From the NCBI GenBank assembly GCA_012274445.1, contig JAAROD010000004.1, positions 1,984,001 to 2,048,000 on the forward strand: a DNA stretch of 64,000 nt, read 5' to 3'. Every line of letters starts with the position of its first letter. The stretch's first letter is position 1. The position numbers and the translations under genes were made by a program. Below the pieces are notes generated by a model. The model worked only from the letters and a program-made list of their open reading frames with translations, made no database searches and was not told the DNA's origin. This stretch comes from Sclerotiophoma versabilis. Its lineage: Eukaryota; Ascomycota; Dothideomycetes; Pleosporales; Didymellaceae. Below, piece by piece: positions 11,443-22,407 of this stretch.

Positions 11443-12981
11443 CTACTCCTGTCCGCTGTCCCTCCTCATGCATCTGCTCTTGAACACGGTCTCCAACCCT
11501 GGAGCATTCAACCGCTCAATGTCCCATTCGCACGCTGGGCTCTCAAGATGCAAGACTAGCGAACTCAGGTGACTGAAAGTCTTCCTGCAGCCTTCATGGC
11601 GGCAAATGAAGGGCATGAGGATGCCGTTGTGCATCCACTCTTGTACCTCACTGACATTGATGCGCCCAGTACGAATCTGCGCATGGATGTCCAGATCCAT
11701 GAACAACGCCGAATACCACCATCCACCAAGCGCCTGTAAGAGAAGTGAAGGATCACAGAACTTGGGACAAGCGCCTGATTCGAGGTGGTTTATGAGGCTC
11801 GAAAACATGTGCACAGGAAGGCTGCAGCCCCAGCACGGTATCGCAGCGATTGCATGCTTTGTCATATGCTATTCTCGTTGTCAGTATAAGTGCCAGGTCA
11901 CAAGCTTATGTCTACTCACGATGCGGAGATTGCCCTCATGCGAAGTATAGAAATCACACTGATCACAAGCAAAGCATTGCTTCAAATGACGAGCAAACCC
12001 GCCTTGACCAGCACAAGGCTCTTGGCAATGTGGACATGGAACCGGCAAATTGCAGTCTTCCTGGTGTTGGAACAATTTGTTCTGGCTAGGAAAGATGCGC
12101 CTACAGCCGTCACACCTGAAGTGATCACGCTCGTAGTGTGCTTCTAGAGCAGCAAGATCTGGGCCATCGAAGTTACATCCCACCTGTAAGCAGTGCCTAT
12201 GATCTAGCATATGGGATCAGTATCTGAGAAGTCTAAATGTCTTGAATTTGCCCCACTCACCTGTAGTCGTCTTCCAATGTTTGTCGCGCTCGTCCTGAGA
12301 TCTAAAGGGTCGCTTGCAGGTCATGCACCAGGTGTGCTTCTTCGCCATCTTCAAGTGCTTATCTAGCTCCACTTGGCTATGGAAGCCGAGCAGACATGTA
12401 AGGCATACGAACCGATGATCAACCTGATAGTTATTCTCGAAGTGATTCTTGAGTCCCCACTCATCCTTGAAAGCGCTGAGACACAGGTTGCAGAAGGTTT
12501 CGTGACCCTTGGTGTTGTCAACATGGTTCTTGAGACCATTGCGGTCCTTGAACACGCGAACGCAGAGGTTGCAGTAGTACTTGTGGTCTGGCGTTTGCTT
12601 CATGTGGCTCTGGAGCGCAGTCTTGGTAGGGAACTTGATGCTGCAGGCGCCACACCAATTCTCATGATAATCATTCGGTCTGTCGCTCGCCATCATAGCA
12701 TTTGATGTGGCAGGCATACGAGTCTGTGTGCTGGAAATTCGGTGACGGAGTGGCCTCTGAGTATCGTTGTGGACTAGTGTTCGAGTTGATGGCGCAGCTG
12801 ATGGCGCAGCTGTCGGTGCAGGAGGGGCACCACGCTTTTTGACATCTTGCCATGGTAGAGGATCATCTGCAACCTGGTTCAGGAACGGGTTCTTGGAAGG
12901 GTCTTTAAACGGAGCGGGATTTGGAAGATCCACATCGCCATCAAGGAAAAGGGCGTATCGATTGACGTCTTGGGGCGCCAT
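11443..12981 (-). CDS. C2H2 zinc-finger protein with about eleven fingers
   Basis: Three exons (12261-12981, 11920-12203, 11443-11868) give 476 residues; the phase of each join agrees. The start is the first in-frame ATG (MAPQDVNRYALF); upstream codons are open but have no ATG. Residues 1-120 are a disordered linker. From about residue 125 onward come tandem fingers of CX2CX12HX3-6H/C type: WCGACSIKF, YCNLCVRVF, FCNLCLSAF, FVCLTCLLGF, WCMTCKRPF, then HCLQVGCNF, FRCDGCRRIF, PCPHCQEPC, FACDQCDFY, and in exon 3 PCWGCSLPV and FICRHEGCRKTF. Finger 5 is split by intron 1. The array, with KDRNGLKNH-type helices, resembles fungal multi-finger nuclear proteins that bind nucleic acid; target and role are unknown. 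The C-terminus holds PACEWDIERLNAPGLE. Confidence 0.85.
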
Positions 12982-13473
12982 TGCTGCGGCCTCGGACAGT
13001 GCACCCGCTGCTGTCGAAGGGTGGATCAAGTAGACTTGGAGGACAAGCGATCGAGCGGAAGGCGTCAACGGCTAGGTCGGAGGGCTCGACTAATATTTAG
13101 CTTGATCGACCAATGAACGGCTGGCTCCAGGCAGCAAGGCTTGGTGACACCAAACGGGAGCAGACATTTGCGATACTACCAAAGTGACGGTGAAGGCAGA
13201 TATGGCGTGATGCGTCATCTCGTACGGCAAGCATGTGACAAACTGATAGGGCGTATTCTCAGCGTGTACACACGTGCTGCTCTAAAGTGAGGTGAAAGGG
13301 AAAGTACGAAGAGCGGCATGGTGCGCCACAACTTATTGAATACCAAAGTACGCCATAACCTAAACAATGACAGTGCCTTGAGTCATTGGGCACAAGGGTA
13401 GTAAATCATAGGTTGAAACGGTTACTGTAGTGAAAGTAACTTTGGTCTATTTCTTTTTTGCTTGACTATTAAC
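12982..13473. other. Intergenic between zinc-finger and DJ-1-like genes
   Basis: Holds the 5' flank of the C2H2 gene and the 3' flank of the DJ-1-like gene. No coding or RNA feature recognised. Confidence 0.5.
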
Positions 13474-14160
13474 TTAGATTCCCAATGCCTTCGCAATGGC
13501 CTCTCCGACAGCCGTTGCACTCGCTGGGTTCTGTCCGGTGATCAAACGTCCAGAAATGGCGACCTTCTCACCCCAGGGCTCGGCAGCCTTGACGAACTTT
13601 CCTCCCGATGCCTTCTGCAGCGCATCCTCAGGCAGGAAGGGCACGGCCTTTGTTAAGCCAACCTGCTCCTCCTCGGCGTTTGTGAATGCTGTGACCTCCT
13701 TGCCAGCGACCAAGAGGCTACCGTCCGAGAGCTTGGCGTCGTAGAACACTGCAGGCGCGTGGCAGACTGCTGAGACGATCTTGTCGGCCTCCCAGAACTC
13801 ACGGATCAGCTGCTGGGATGTGGGGTTGTCGACCAGGTCGAACATAGGTCCGTGACCACCAACGTAGAAGATTGCGTCAAAGTCTTTGGCCTTTCCAACA
13901 AACTGGTCCAGCTTCTGTGTGTTTTTCCAGACCGATTCGTTGTTCTTCAGGAAGTTGACGGAAACATCGTCCTTGGCAGCCTCAACTGACGCGGGATCGA
14001 GAGGCGCCTCACCGCCCTTTGGCGATGCGACTGTGATCTCGGCCTTGCTGTGAAGAACGTGATAGGGGTGAGCCAATTCTGGCAGGTACCAGCCGGTGGG
14101 CTTGTCGAGGTTGCCCAGCTTGTTGTGGGAGGTAAGGACGAAGAGAATCTTGGGTGCCAT
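13474..14160 (-). CDS. DJ-1/PfpI superfamily, Hsp31-like glyoxalase III
   Basis: Single-exon gene of 228 residues, the usual size of fungal Hsp31-like proteins. It probably converts methylglyoxal to D-lactate without glutathione and may act as a stress chaperone. The catalytic triad region is intact: Glu28 (PTGWYLPELAHPY), nucleophile Cys133 followed by His134 in the elbow VSAVCHAPAVF, and the oxyanion GGHG at 101-104. The C-terminus has ISGRLITGQNPASA, conserved in this group. The start is the ATG at 14160 (MAPKILFVLTSH), the first strand of the Rossmann-like fold; in-frame codons further upstream lack an ATG. Cytosolic by absence of targeting signals. Confidence 0.93.
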   Translation of the reverse strand: MAPKILFVLTSHNKLGNLDKPTGWYLPELAHPYHVLHSKAEITVASPKGGEAPLDPASVEAAKDDVSVNFLKNNESVWKNTQKLDQFVGKAKDFDAIFYVGGHGPMFDLVDNPTSQQLIREFWEADKIVSAVCHAPAVFYDAKLSDGSLLVAGKEVTAFTNAEEEQVGLTKAVPFLPEDALQKASGGKFVKAAEPWGEKVAISGRLITGQNPASATAVGEAIAKALGI

Positions 14161-14965
14161 GGTTGCTAATATCTTGTTGTGGAGGGATTGAAATGTACGT
14201 GAGCTTTGGAGTGTAATTGGGAGATGGAAGTTATCAATTAAAGGGGACTTACAAGACGTCTTATGTGAGTACCCAAAGAAAAGGTTGTCTACGATCTTCA
14301 AGCCAAGACCCTGATGTCATCGCGGGGATGCAGCCCTAAGCGGGCAGCTGCGAGCCAGCTGCCCCACCTCAGCCTCGTGGATGGCTGCAACCGAGGCTTA
14401 GTGTCATCCGCCATCATCCGTTGGACAGACCTCAACCATTGTGTGCGTTACAAGGTCTTTCTTCGGTGCAATACCTTTGGTGAGCACAATGACGACAATA
14501 CAGTTCGTCATTGCATCCATCCAAAGGCAGCGATCATATGTGCAGGGGGAGAACACTTTCAGACAGCTTCTCGAAAGAGTTTTACATCCAAGACGAGCAC
14601 AGCATGACTGCCCGAAGATCATCAACTTTGTACGCGGCGTTTCTCCAGCCCTAACGTCTAGTGCCGAAACGGAAGTCGAGCCGCTTTGTTTTGCGATTTT
14701 GATGTGGTCGGCTTTCTGCTTGACAATCATCTCGTTCCAGATCCAATCTCACGACACGTTCCTTTGTATGAAACACCTTTCGATGAGGATTCTCATCACA
14801 ATATCCCTGCGGTAGTATCTGTAATGACCCTGTTACTACGGCGCTACAATGGCCTGGCCAGTTTTCGCACCTGTGCGTATGCGTCCCGCATCTCAGTCAA
14901 GTTTTATCTTTTTCGTCCGCTTAGAGACCTTTATATCTTCTAGAACCTTCTCTCAGCTGCACTTC
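14161..14965. other. Intergenic, promoter side of DJ-1-like gene
   Basis: Contains the DJ-1-like gene promoter and the 3' flank of the 657-aa gene. Overlapping short frames occur on both strands with no recognisable protein. Near 14337-14401 a short inverted repeat (CTAAGC ... GCTTAG) flanks a GC-rich patch. Confidence 0.45.
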
Positions 14966-16939
14966 TCAAAGCCGCTTCTTAACTCCACTCTCTATTCTAC
15001 TCACAACGATCTCCATACCTCCCTTTTCCGCGCACCGCCTGAGTCGGCACTCAACTTCCATCAAAGAACTTTGTGTTTCTGGACTCAGCGACCAAGAAAG
15101 ATCATCTGAAGAGTCCAGCCGCAATCCATCCCACTGCCAGTCAACACGATGCAGCAGTTTCCCTTTTCGAAGTACTTTCAACAATTCAGCTAGTATTGCC
15201 GTGTTACCCCGGAACTCCACACGGCCCTGTTGATCTTTCGAAACGGTGACACACGATTTCTGGCGCTGCATTCTGCACTTGTTTTGCTTGACGTGATCTT
15301 CGGAGCTTACAGGGTCATACGTGGTTTCTCCTTCGTAGTCGGGGTCGTAGATTGAGAAGTCGATGTTTGCATTGCGAGTGTTTGTTAGGAAGCGCAGCTC
15401 GCGCATTATGTTTTCGAACCCACCTGAAGACATGCCGAGATGCTGGTTAGCTGCCTCGTTCCTTGGCTTCTCAGCGTACAGGTAGTCAAGTGTTGACATG
15501 GACGTTATGTTATCGCAATAGTCGGACGATAACATCTCAGCGCAGAATACGACTCGCGATGGCGGAGAAGAGTTCCGGCAAAGCGACCGCGTGAGACGAA
15601 AGACACGACGGAGGACCTTTTGACAGATTTCTTGTACAGCCTGCAATCGCAGTCCGTCTTCTGTCACGTGTCTGATTCTGCGCTTCTTAGATGCATGGAA
15701 AGAGCTAGTTGGCGAGTCTTCTAACTTTTTTGACCCGCCGTCATGGTCACGTTTACGCTTCAATCGAGAGGAAGCCTGAGGCCAGTACTGCTCGTTAAAG
15801 GAGAAGGGCTGTGTGCTATCATCGATAACTGGTGCCGCTGCAGGCTCACTGGCGGATACTGTTCTAGGCCAGTGGGAAGGTGCTGTTGATGTTTCTGTTC
15901 TCGGCTGAACCCCTAGTGACGGTCGATTCTCGGGCGATGAGGTGGCTGACAGTGCGGGCGACAAAGTCGTTTGCCTCAGTCTAGAATCGAGCCATACCGG
16001 TGAGAAGCCTTTCGGCCCTTCGCTCTGCGATTGTGCCGCTTCAAGCTCTTGCGTCGGCGTACCTGCCATAGTGTCAGGCTGTTGTAGTATCGCAGCTGCA
16101 CGTTCGAGAATCAGCGCTGTGACTTCCTCACTGCTGACTTTCCGGTCTTGCAGCCCGTTTATGGCGATTCCGTCGTCTTCTAGCAACAAAAGACGCTCCT
16201 GCATATTCGACTTCTGGTTCCAAGTCAATGCGCTCCACCCCTTAGTAATGGAGAGCTTCTTCTTGATAATGCCGTTGCGGGCTTTGGCCCTCCAGTCAAC
16301 TACTGGTGCGGGTGATGTGTGCATGATCGGCGCAGGCTGGGATCTGGACGGAGATGGAGTATGTGGGGTTACGTTATCCGCCAGACCACCATTTTCCGAA
16401 TTTTCCACATCCACATTATCCTCATTGTCTTCGCTGTCACTCTCATGATACATTGCCGTACGAGCGGCAAGTAGTTTCTCCAGTTCGATATTACGGACGT
16501 AAGTGTCCTCTACCAGGTCCCACGCTTCTACAATCTTCTTACCGGTGCCCGCTCGATGCATCAACAGGGCCTTGCGTGCCCAAGTAGCAGCCTTTCGAGC
16601 ATGTTCTTCCAGTGCCTCAGCCTGCGATTTTACGTCACGTTCAGTCTCTTTGATCTGCAAGGCAGCACATTGAGCAGAGGTACAGGGTTTAATTTCGGCC
16701 TCAGTGGCCTTTGCCAGAGCTTCAGCCTGGATGTGTGACTCAGAATGGTCTTTGTAAAACTGTTGCCGGGCACGCCATCCGGATAGTGATATAGCAAGGG
16801 ACCGGGCCCATGACACTTGGTGGTCTGTCAGTTTGTGGTCCCGACGGTTGTACGTGACAACTGTCTTGCGCTTTTTGAGGATCCTGCCGGGCTTCTGTGG
16901 CTGAAGCTTCTTGCGAGAAGATGGTTGCTGGCCGGCCAT
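14966..16939 (-). CDS. 657-aa orphan, probably nuclear
   Basis: One uninterrupted frame of 657 codons from the ATG at 16939. The N-terminus is strongly basic (RKKLQPQKPGRILKKRK), a likely bipartite nuclear signal, and a second basic cluster (RLKRKRDHDGG, SKKRRIRH) lies near residues 385-420. Residues 45-165 are helical with Ala/Glu/Lys-rich heptads, followed by an acidic Ser/Asp run (ESDSEDNEDNVDVENSE). The middle is disordered and Ser/Pro/Thr-rich. The C-terminal 230 residues look folded, with alternating hydrophobic and charged segments and Cys-containing helices. No domain is recognised. Lack of introns over 2 kb is notable here but not unusual for lineage-restricted fungal proteins. Confidence 0.78.
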   Translation of the reverse strand: MAGQQPSSRKKLQPQKPGRILKKRKTVVTYNRRDHKLTDHQVSWARSLAISLSGWRARQQFYKDHSESHIQAEALAKATEAEIKPCTSAQCAALQIKETERDVKSQAEALEEHARKAATWARKALLMHRAGTGKKIVEAWDLVEDTYVRNIELEKLLAARTAMYHESDSEDNEDNVDVENSENGGLADNVTPHTPSPSRSQPAPIMHTSPAPVVDWRAKARNGIIKKKLSITKGWSALTWNQKSNMQERLLLLEDDGIAINGLQDRKVSSEEVTALILERAAAILQQPDTMAGTPTQELEAAQSQSEGPKGFSPVWLDSRLRQTTLSPALSATSSPENRPSLGVQPRTETSTAPSHWPRTVSASEPAAAPVIDDSTQPFSFNEQYWPQASSRLKRKRDHDGGSKKLEDSPTSSFHASKKRRIRHVTEDGLRLQAVQEICQKVLRRVFRLTRSLCRNSSPPSRVVFCAEMLSSDYCDNITSMSTLDYLYAEKPRNEAANQHLGMSSGGFENIMRELRFLTNTRNANIDFSIYDPDYEGETTYDPVSSEDHVKQNKCRMQRQKSCVTVSKDQQGRVEFRGNTAILAELLKVLRKGKLLHRVDWQWDGLRLDSSDDLSWSLSPETQSSLMEVECRLRRCAEKGGMEIVVSRIESGVKKRL

Positions 16940-19792
16940 GATAATTTCACGATGAGGGAATTCAAGGCAGATTATGAGATTTAGATTCTGATGAGGCAGT
17001 TGTCAAAGCGGCGATCAAGAAATAGGGGTACCGATGTCTTTTTGTTCCGACCGTAGGCTAAGATTTTGCTGGTAAGGTCTATGATTGATCCAGATGGGTG
17101 GAAGGAGATTTTGTATAGTGCAAACTTGGCAGTGCGTGACGTGCACTGTTGAGAGACGGTTTGACAATGCTTTGCAAACTTTAACGATGTCTAACATACG
17201 TGAATAGTGCACCTGTGACAGAGTGGTAGCACCATGGAGTATGGAAGCATTATGTATAATGTTAGATACGAAGACGTCGGGATAAGACTCTGTTGCAGTA
17301 AGCTCTGCTTGACTGTCAACTAATGAGAACGTGTATGACAGTCGCAGCCGTATACTAGAAACCTCATGAACAATCGAAGCCACCCGAAGTTACGAAAACA
17401 TACTATCTCAATACATTCGTTCTCGCTAATGCGCTACTGAGGTGCTCAAGCCAGCTACCCACACAGTTCTTGCCTCACAAAACTACGATGGTCCAAACTC
17501 AACCCACCTTCGACCCTTTCTCGATCTAAACCTCAGTTCAACGCTCCAGTAAGCGCATCAGATACGCAACGACTCATGCCTCTGGCCCATCGCGCTCCTC
17601 CATCTCACATCTTGGTCAGCCTGATGTCCACCATCATCACCGGAGAGACCGTCAGGCTGAGAGATATCCTAATCTCCATCTATCCCAGTGGCGCGTGTCA
17701 ATATCCCACGCTATTCAACATCTCCAAGCACGCCATCTTCACCATCATACTTCCCATGCTCATCATTCCCTTCTACACCCATTTCGTCCACCAGCCCGGG
17801 CCACTTGTACCCCTGCACCCTCCAAGTCCAAGTCACAACTCCCATCTCGAACAAAACCCATCTAGATCATCTTCACAGCCTGCCCAACCCGCCTCCCCCC
17901 TTCCAACACACACCTCTCGTAATTATCCCTCGCCCCGCACACAATCGGCTTCTTACCCTCCATATCCTTTACGAACTCCAACCAGCCTACGTCTTCATTT
18001 CCCGCATTACCCTGCAATATATTGTGCAGCGCACTCCGCGCACCTTTGTGGAAGTGCGGCATATCCCACGCCAACCATGGCAGAGAGTAGGGTATGCGAT
18101 GGTGAGTGTGGGGTTGTTATGGAAGGAAGCACCGCTGGGAGATAGGGTAGGGGATGGTGAGTAGGGAGTAAGAGGGAGCAGCAGAGGATATTAAGGGGTT
18201 GGAGGGCGTGATGAGATCGCAGATGGGGTTATTGAGTCTGGCGGCGCGTCGATGGGAGCGGCGTTCGAGAAGTTGGCTTTTGGTTGCGTTTTCGTGCAAG
18301 GCAAGGCGGGAAATCTTTGCACTGCATGTTGCGGCCTCTCTGGGGCCGGGAGAGTGATTTCGATGACGTGAGGGAAGAGGGAAGTGAAGGCTTGTTGGTT
18401 TGCCCTTCACTCATGAGGACCTGCAGTATCGGTCCTCGTCCTGAATGCACCGCTTAAACAGATTCCGAGGCTGTTTTGTCTTTGTATCTTGCTCGCCATA
18501 TCGTTCTATGAGAGCTCGTGGCCGCTGATAGCTTATGTGCTTCTCTCAAGACGATAATGTCCATTTCATGTTGTGTGTCTCGAGTTGACAGCGAAGCTAG
18601 CATGCTTTCCCAAGTTTCCTACCTTTCGAGCGAGTGAGCGACTCGTGTTGCAATATACACGCCACCCGGTTACTATGTCGTGGATTTGCACATTAGTTGA
18701 TCGTGACAGCAGTGTTGAGATGTGCGTCGATGAAGTTTAGCCAGTGCTCCCACGTGAATAAAGCCCTCAGCCCAGCACCGCGACAAATTCATGACGATAT
18801 CATGACAACACAGATATTGATCTACCGAGCATTAAGAAACTAACACAGTGTAAATGGCAAAGTGCTTCAGTGCCTGAGGCATCTTCAGCCCAGCCCGCTA
18901 TGTAGGTGAAAGCAAGTCCATATAACCGGCAATTGACTCTTTATATCTTGAAAACAGGATATGGTCTTGCGTCAGGAGGTGGCTGATAAGGGTGCATATT
19001 AACATGACAAGACTGATAACTGTCGGCGTATGTGATTGTCCTGTGACCAGACCTGAAATTTTTCAATAAGCTTATAACCAGACGTGTTGTGTGTGGACCG
19101 CAAAAAGCAGCTTCTAGAGTTCTGTTTATATGTGGTCAACAAGCTTACGGCAGGTTAGTATAGGAGCGACAGTGATATGCGGTGTCGATAAAACGACACA
19201 AATGAACGGTGACTTGAAAGGTGGAAATCAGAGAGTAATTGGAAACAGAAGCGAAGTGAGGATGAGAATAGTTGTTTGTACATGCTGACGATGAGTTCAG
19301 ACCAGCTGTGCTGCTGCGGCTCCTGCCTCTAGAACTACCCTGGTACTGTTGAGCCTTGCCTTCGCTGTGAGGATGCGCATATCGTACTGCTATCTTTCCT
19401 AACTGTCACTACAATAGAGCGACAATTCCAAGCGAGACTGCGCGCGTGCCGTAGATGTAATCCCATTTGTGGGAATACGAGAAGTGGCGACGTTGCGGGG
19501 TAAGCGATGAGTCTCGTGTCGAGCCCTGCATAACTCAATTCGGCACTCCCTGAACGAATTTGGGTGGACCCCAGGTGGGGATCGCCCAACTTGGTAAAGA
19601 GCCTAAGCCCTGCAAACCGATATCGGTATTTCTCGGCATCATGCGTATGGCTGACGGAGGACGTTTCGGAATGTGGTTGGCTCTGTCGGATACGAGTCGG
19701 TCGGAAGTTGCCGGGCCACTTTGTCGCTGAAGTTCCCTAATAGGGCTGTATTGATCTGTAACGCTTTACGGAACGTCTGTGGGTAGTTTTCC
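16940..19792. other. Intergenic spacer 2.85 kb with one doubtful frame
   Basis: No gene is well supported. On the plus strand 17576-18145 is an open frame with an ATG (MPLAHRAPPSHILVSL) and one hydrophobic stretch (FTIILPMLIIPFYTHF), but the rest is Pro/Ser/His-rich and overlaps another open frame, so I do not call it. A cytosine-rich tract on the plus strand from about 17780 to 17960 creates such frames. The rest of the region holds only short random frames. Confidence 0.4.
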
Positions 19793-22407
19793 TCAGGAGA
19801 ATGTCTGCAGTTGCGGGGGAATGAACAGCTGGTGGCTCTGGTGGATCATCTCCTCGATCTTGCTGGTTTCGTTCATCTCGAAATCATGCATAAGCTGCAT
19901 CTGCTGCTGTTGGTTGAGGCCATTAACTCTAGCCTCCTGGCTCCAACCTGGGTTGAGGTAATCAGCCATCTCGTAGCCCTGATTAGCCGCATAGTATTCG
20001 TTGTACAGCGGTGAAGTAAGAGGCATTGTTGCCGTGTTGTATTGGTCTTGTTGAGGCATCGCGAAAGTGGGATTCCATTGAGGCAGGTCGGCAAATGTCG
20101 TTGGGAGTGAGGTGAATTGTGTAGTAGGTGGGTAACTGAAGATTGGTACGTTTGCATCGATCGACGTCTTTGGGCTCGGGTCGTACTGTTGCTGGGGCTG
20201 CTGGGGCTGCTGGGGTGGCTGCAAAGACGATTGCTGGCTTGCGGGTGAGCTTGGAAAGTTCGAAGAATTGGCTGGCACATGTTCGTGGCCAAAGAAATGC
20301 TGTCCCTGGTTTGGTAAATAGCCGAACGGCGTTTGTATATTGTCATTGGGCGTGCTCACCGATGCGGTGGATGCTGTTGCAGGACTCGTCGTCCGAGATC
20401 TATTGATGTCGTCCACGATATTGCCTGAAACGACCGAAGCGCAGTCGGATGGTGAATTGGCCGTGATTGGCACGTCACCGTCCTTGTTGTAAATCTCCAT
20501 GCAGGCCCCAATGAGGTTGTGGTACAACTCCATGGCCGACGCAACACCGGGCCATCGGTCAGAAGCGAGTCTGATGGATTCCATTGCCACATTCAAATGT
20601 CCCTCGACCTCGTCCCGGCTGTGTAAGCGGCGCACTTCCTGGTAAGACAAAGTCCAAAGCATAGTGTTGATGCACATGAAAATCGACTGTACAAAGATCC
20701 ATGTGACATCGACGGACTTGGTGGCGATTTGCCTCTTGCTCATGTAGATGTTATACTGGCACGCATCGTAACAACGTATGGCAGCTTGGAGCGAAGGTCT
20801 CGGTACTTGTGGTGAGGGGCGGTATATGAAAACAACCATGGTGTTGTAACGTCCAACAAACCTGAAAGATGTCAGCATAGAGGAGTCGTGCAGAAACTGG
20901 AGACTTACCAGACTTTGTTCAAGCCAGATCCCCCGTCCATCTCCGGACTTGTATCTCGCCACGCCTCTATCTTGCTCTGTATTTCAGCAAACCACGGGTG
21001 TTGATCATCCTGCGGTTCGTCTGTCTTTCTCTGGTAAAGCTTTTTGCGAATCTCAAGCTGCAGTAGTCGCATCTTGTAGAAATGAATGCCTATCCACTTC
21101 TTCAGAGAGGCTTGTGGGGCGGGCTTGATACCTTCTCTGGTAATATAGACATCGTCGACGAGCTCGGCGAAGTTGACGTCGATGTGTTGGCGTCTTGCGG
21201 CGAAGTGGGCTGGCCTTCCAAGGCTGTGAGAGAGGCCATAATCCATGGTGAGCAAGCTCCAGAACAGGCGGCGGCGCATGTCAACCTCGAGCGGATCAGC
21301 GGGCCGGCCTCCCGGCCCTCGAGTAACCGTCTTCTCCTCGTGAAGTCCAAGAGCTTGGCAAAGGCGCATACCGAGGCCGATGATATAGTAGACTGCAGTC
21401 CTCGTGGGGGTGAGGAGCGAGTATCCGGCTACCAGACCGAAGCATTGCAGGGTCTTGAGGTTCATTGGCTTGATGGCAGCTTCGAAGTACTTGAGGGCGG
21501 CGAGATAGTAGCTGTCAGCAAGACCAGCATACTGCGTGTCCATCTTCTGCAGGCTGATGGCGATGACCATACGCAGGCAGTAGTTCTGGTAGGGGTCGGT
21601 GGAGCCACTGTACACGTCCTCGACGTCCTGGGTAAAGGTTGGCTCGTGGAAGATGGGGTACATGGGGTGGACTGGGAAGCTGTTAGCAGGGCACCGCTGG
21701 GCCGAATGCAGGTCACACGTGCCTTTGCAGTAGAACAGCTCGACTAGCAGATTGGTGAGGTCTCGGTTGGGCAGCTCCTCGGCGGCAACGTCGCTGACCA
21801 GGGGATAGACCTTGGACGTGGGGCGCTCGTCTTCTTGCTCGAAGGTGGCCTTGATCGACTTTTGGCGTGCATGGGGGACGATTTCTGATATGGTCTTGGA
21901 CTCGGTGAACTGCTTCGCCAGCTGCATCACCAGCCGGGTGATGGTTATGCCACTCGAGGGCCCCAGGAACTTGGACTCGTCCGTGTCCTGGACACGCACC
22001 GCTGCTGCGCCGCGCATGACGTCCTCGGCATCAGGCTCGACGTCGTCCCTCTCGAGGTCGGCCAGCTGCTTCTCGAGCTCGCGCACCTTGTGCTGCAGGT
22101 GCACGACGTAGTTGCGCGGGATCTTCCTGCCCTTGGAGGGGTCGTAGTATTCGCAGTGCGAGTTGGTGCGCTCGCAGGGGCCGCAGCGAGGCAGTCCGGG
22201 GTCGCATCGTGTCTTGCGCTGCAATGGGGCACACGTCAGTCGCAGTCTCAAAGTCGGCCACCCAACAGCGGCCGCGCTCTCGACGGGCATCCTCACCGTC
22301 CTGCAGCGACAGCAGGCCGTCAGCGTGTGCGCAATCCTGCTGCCCTGCACGCCGTTGGCGCCGTCGGCGTCTTCAGTCTTGACTTTCGCCGCGGTTGCGG
22401 CCTCCAT
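19793..22407 (-). CDS. Zn(II)2Cys6 transcription factor with PPR1-type linker
   Basis: Exons 22297-22407, 20909-22218 and 19793-20861 join in phase to 829 residues. The binuclear zinc cluster is split by intron 1 and is intact only after splicing: Cys32, 35, 42, 49, 52, 59 (CX2CX6CX6CX2CX6C). It is followed by YYDPSKGRKIPRNYV and a heptad-rich dimerisation helix, as in the PPR1/UaY subgroup. The middle homology domain (Fungal_trans) runs about residues 230-520 with FPVHPMYPIFHEPTF, AVYYIIGLGMRLCQALGLH and MRRRLFWSLLTMDY. The C-terminus is Gln/Pro-rich with PQQ repeats, a likely activation region. A 39-nt in-frame segment at 21681-21719 (GTGTGA ... CTAACAG) may be an extra intron; removing it restores a tighter match to the family. 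Target genes unknown. Confidence 0.9.

Noticed and set aside
17576..18164. Open frame with one hydrophobic stretch
   Set aside because: Two overlapping frames are equally open in a C-rich tract; the output is Pro/Ser/His-rich and no family fits.
21082..21747. A 221-codon plus-strand frame opposite the PPR1-type regulator
   Set aside because: Antisense shadow of a well-supported gene with the conserved Fungal_trans domain.
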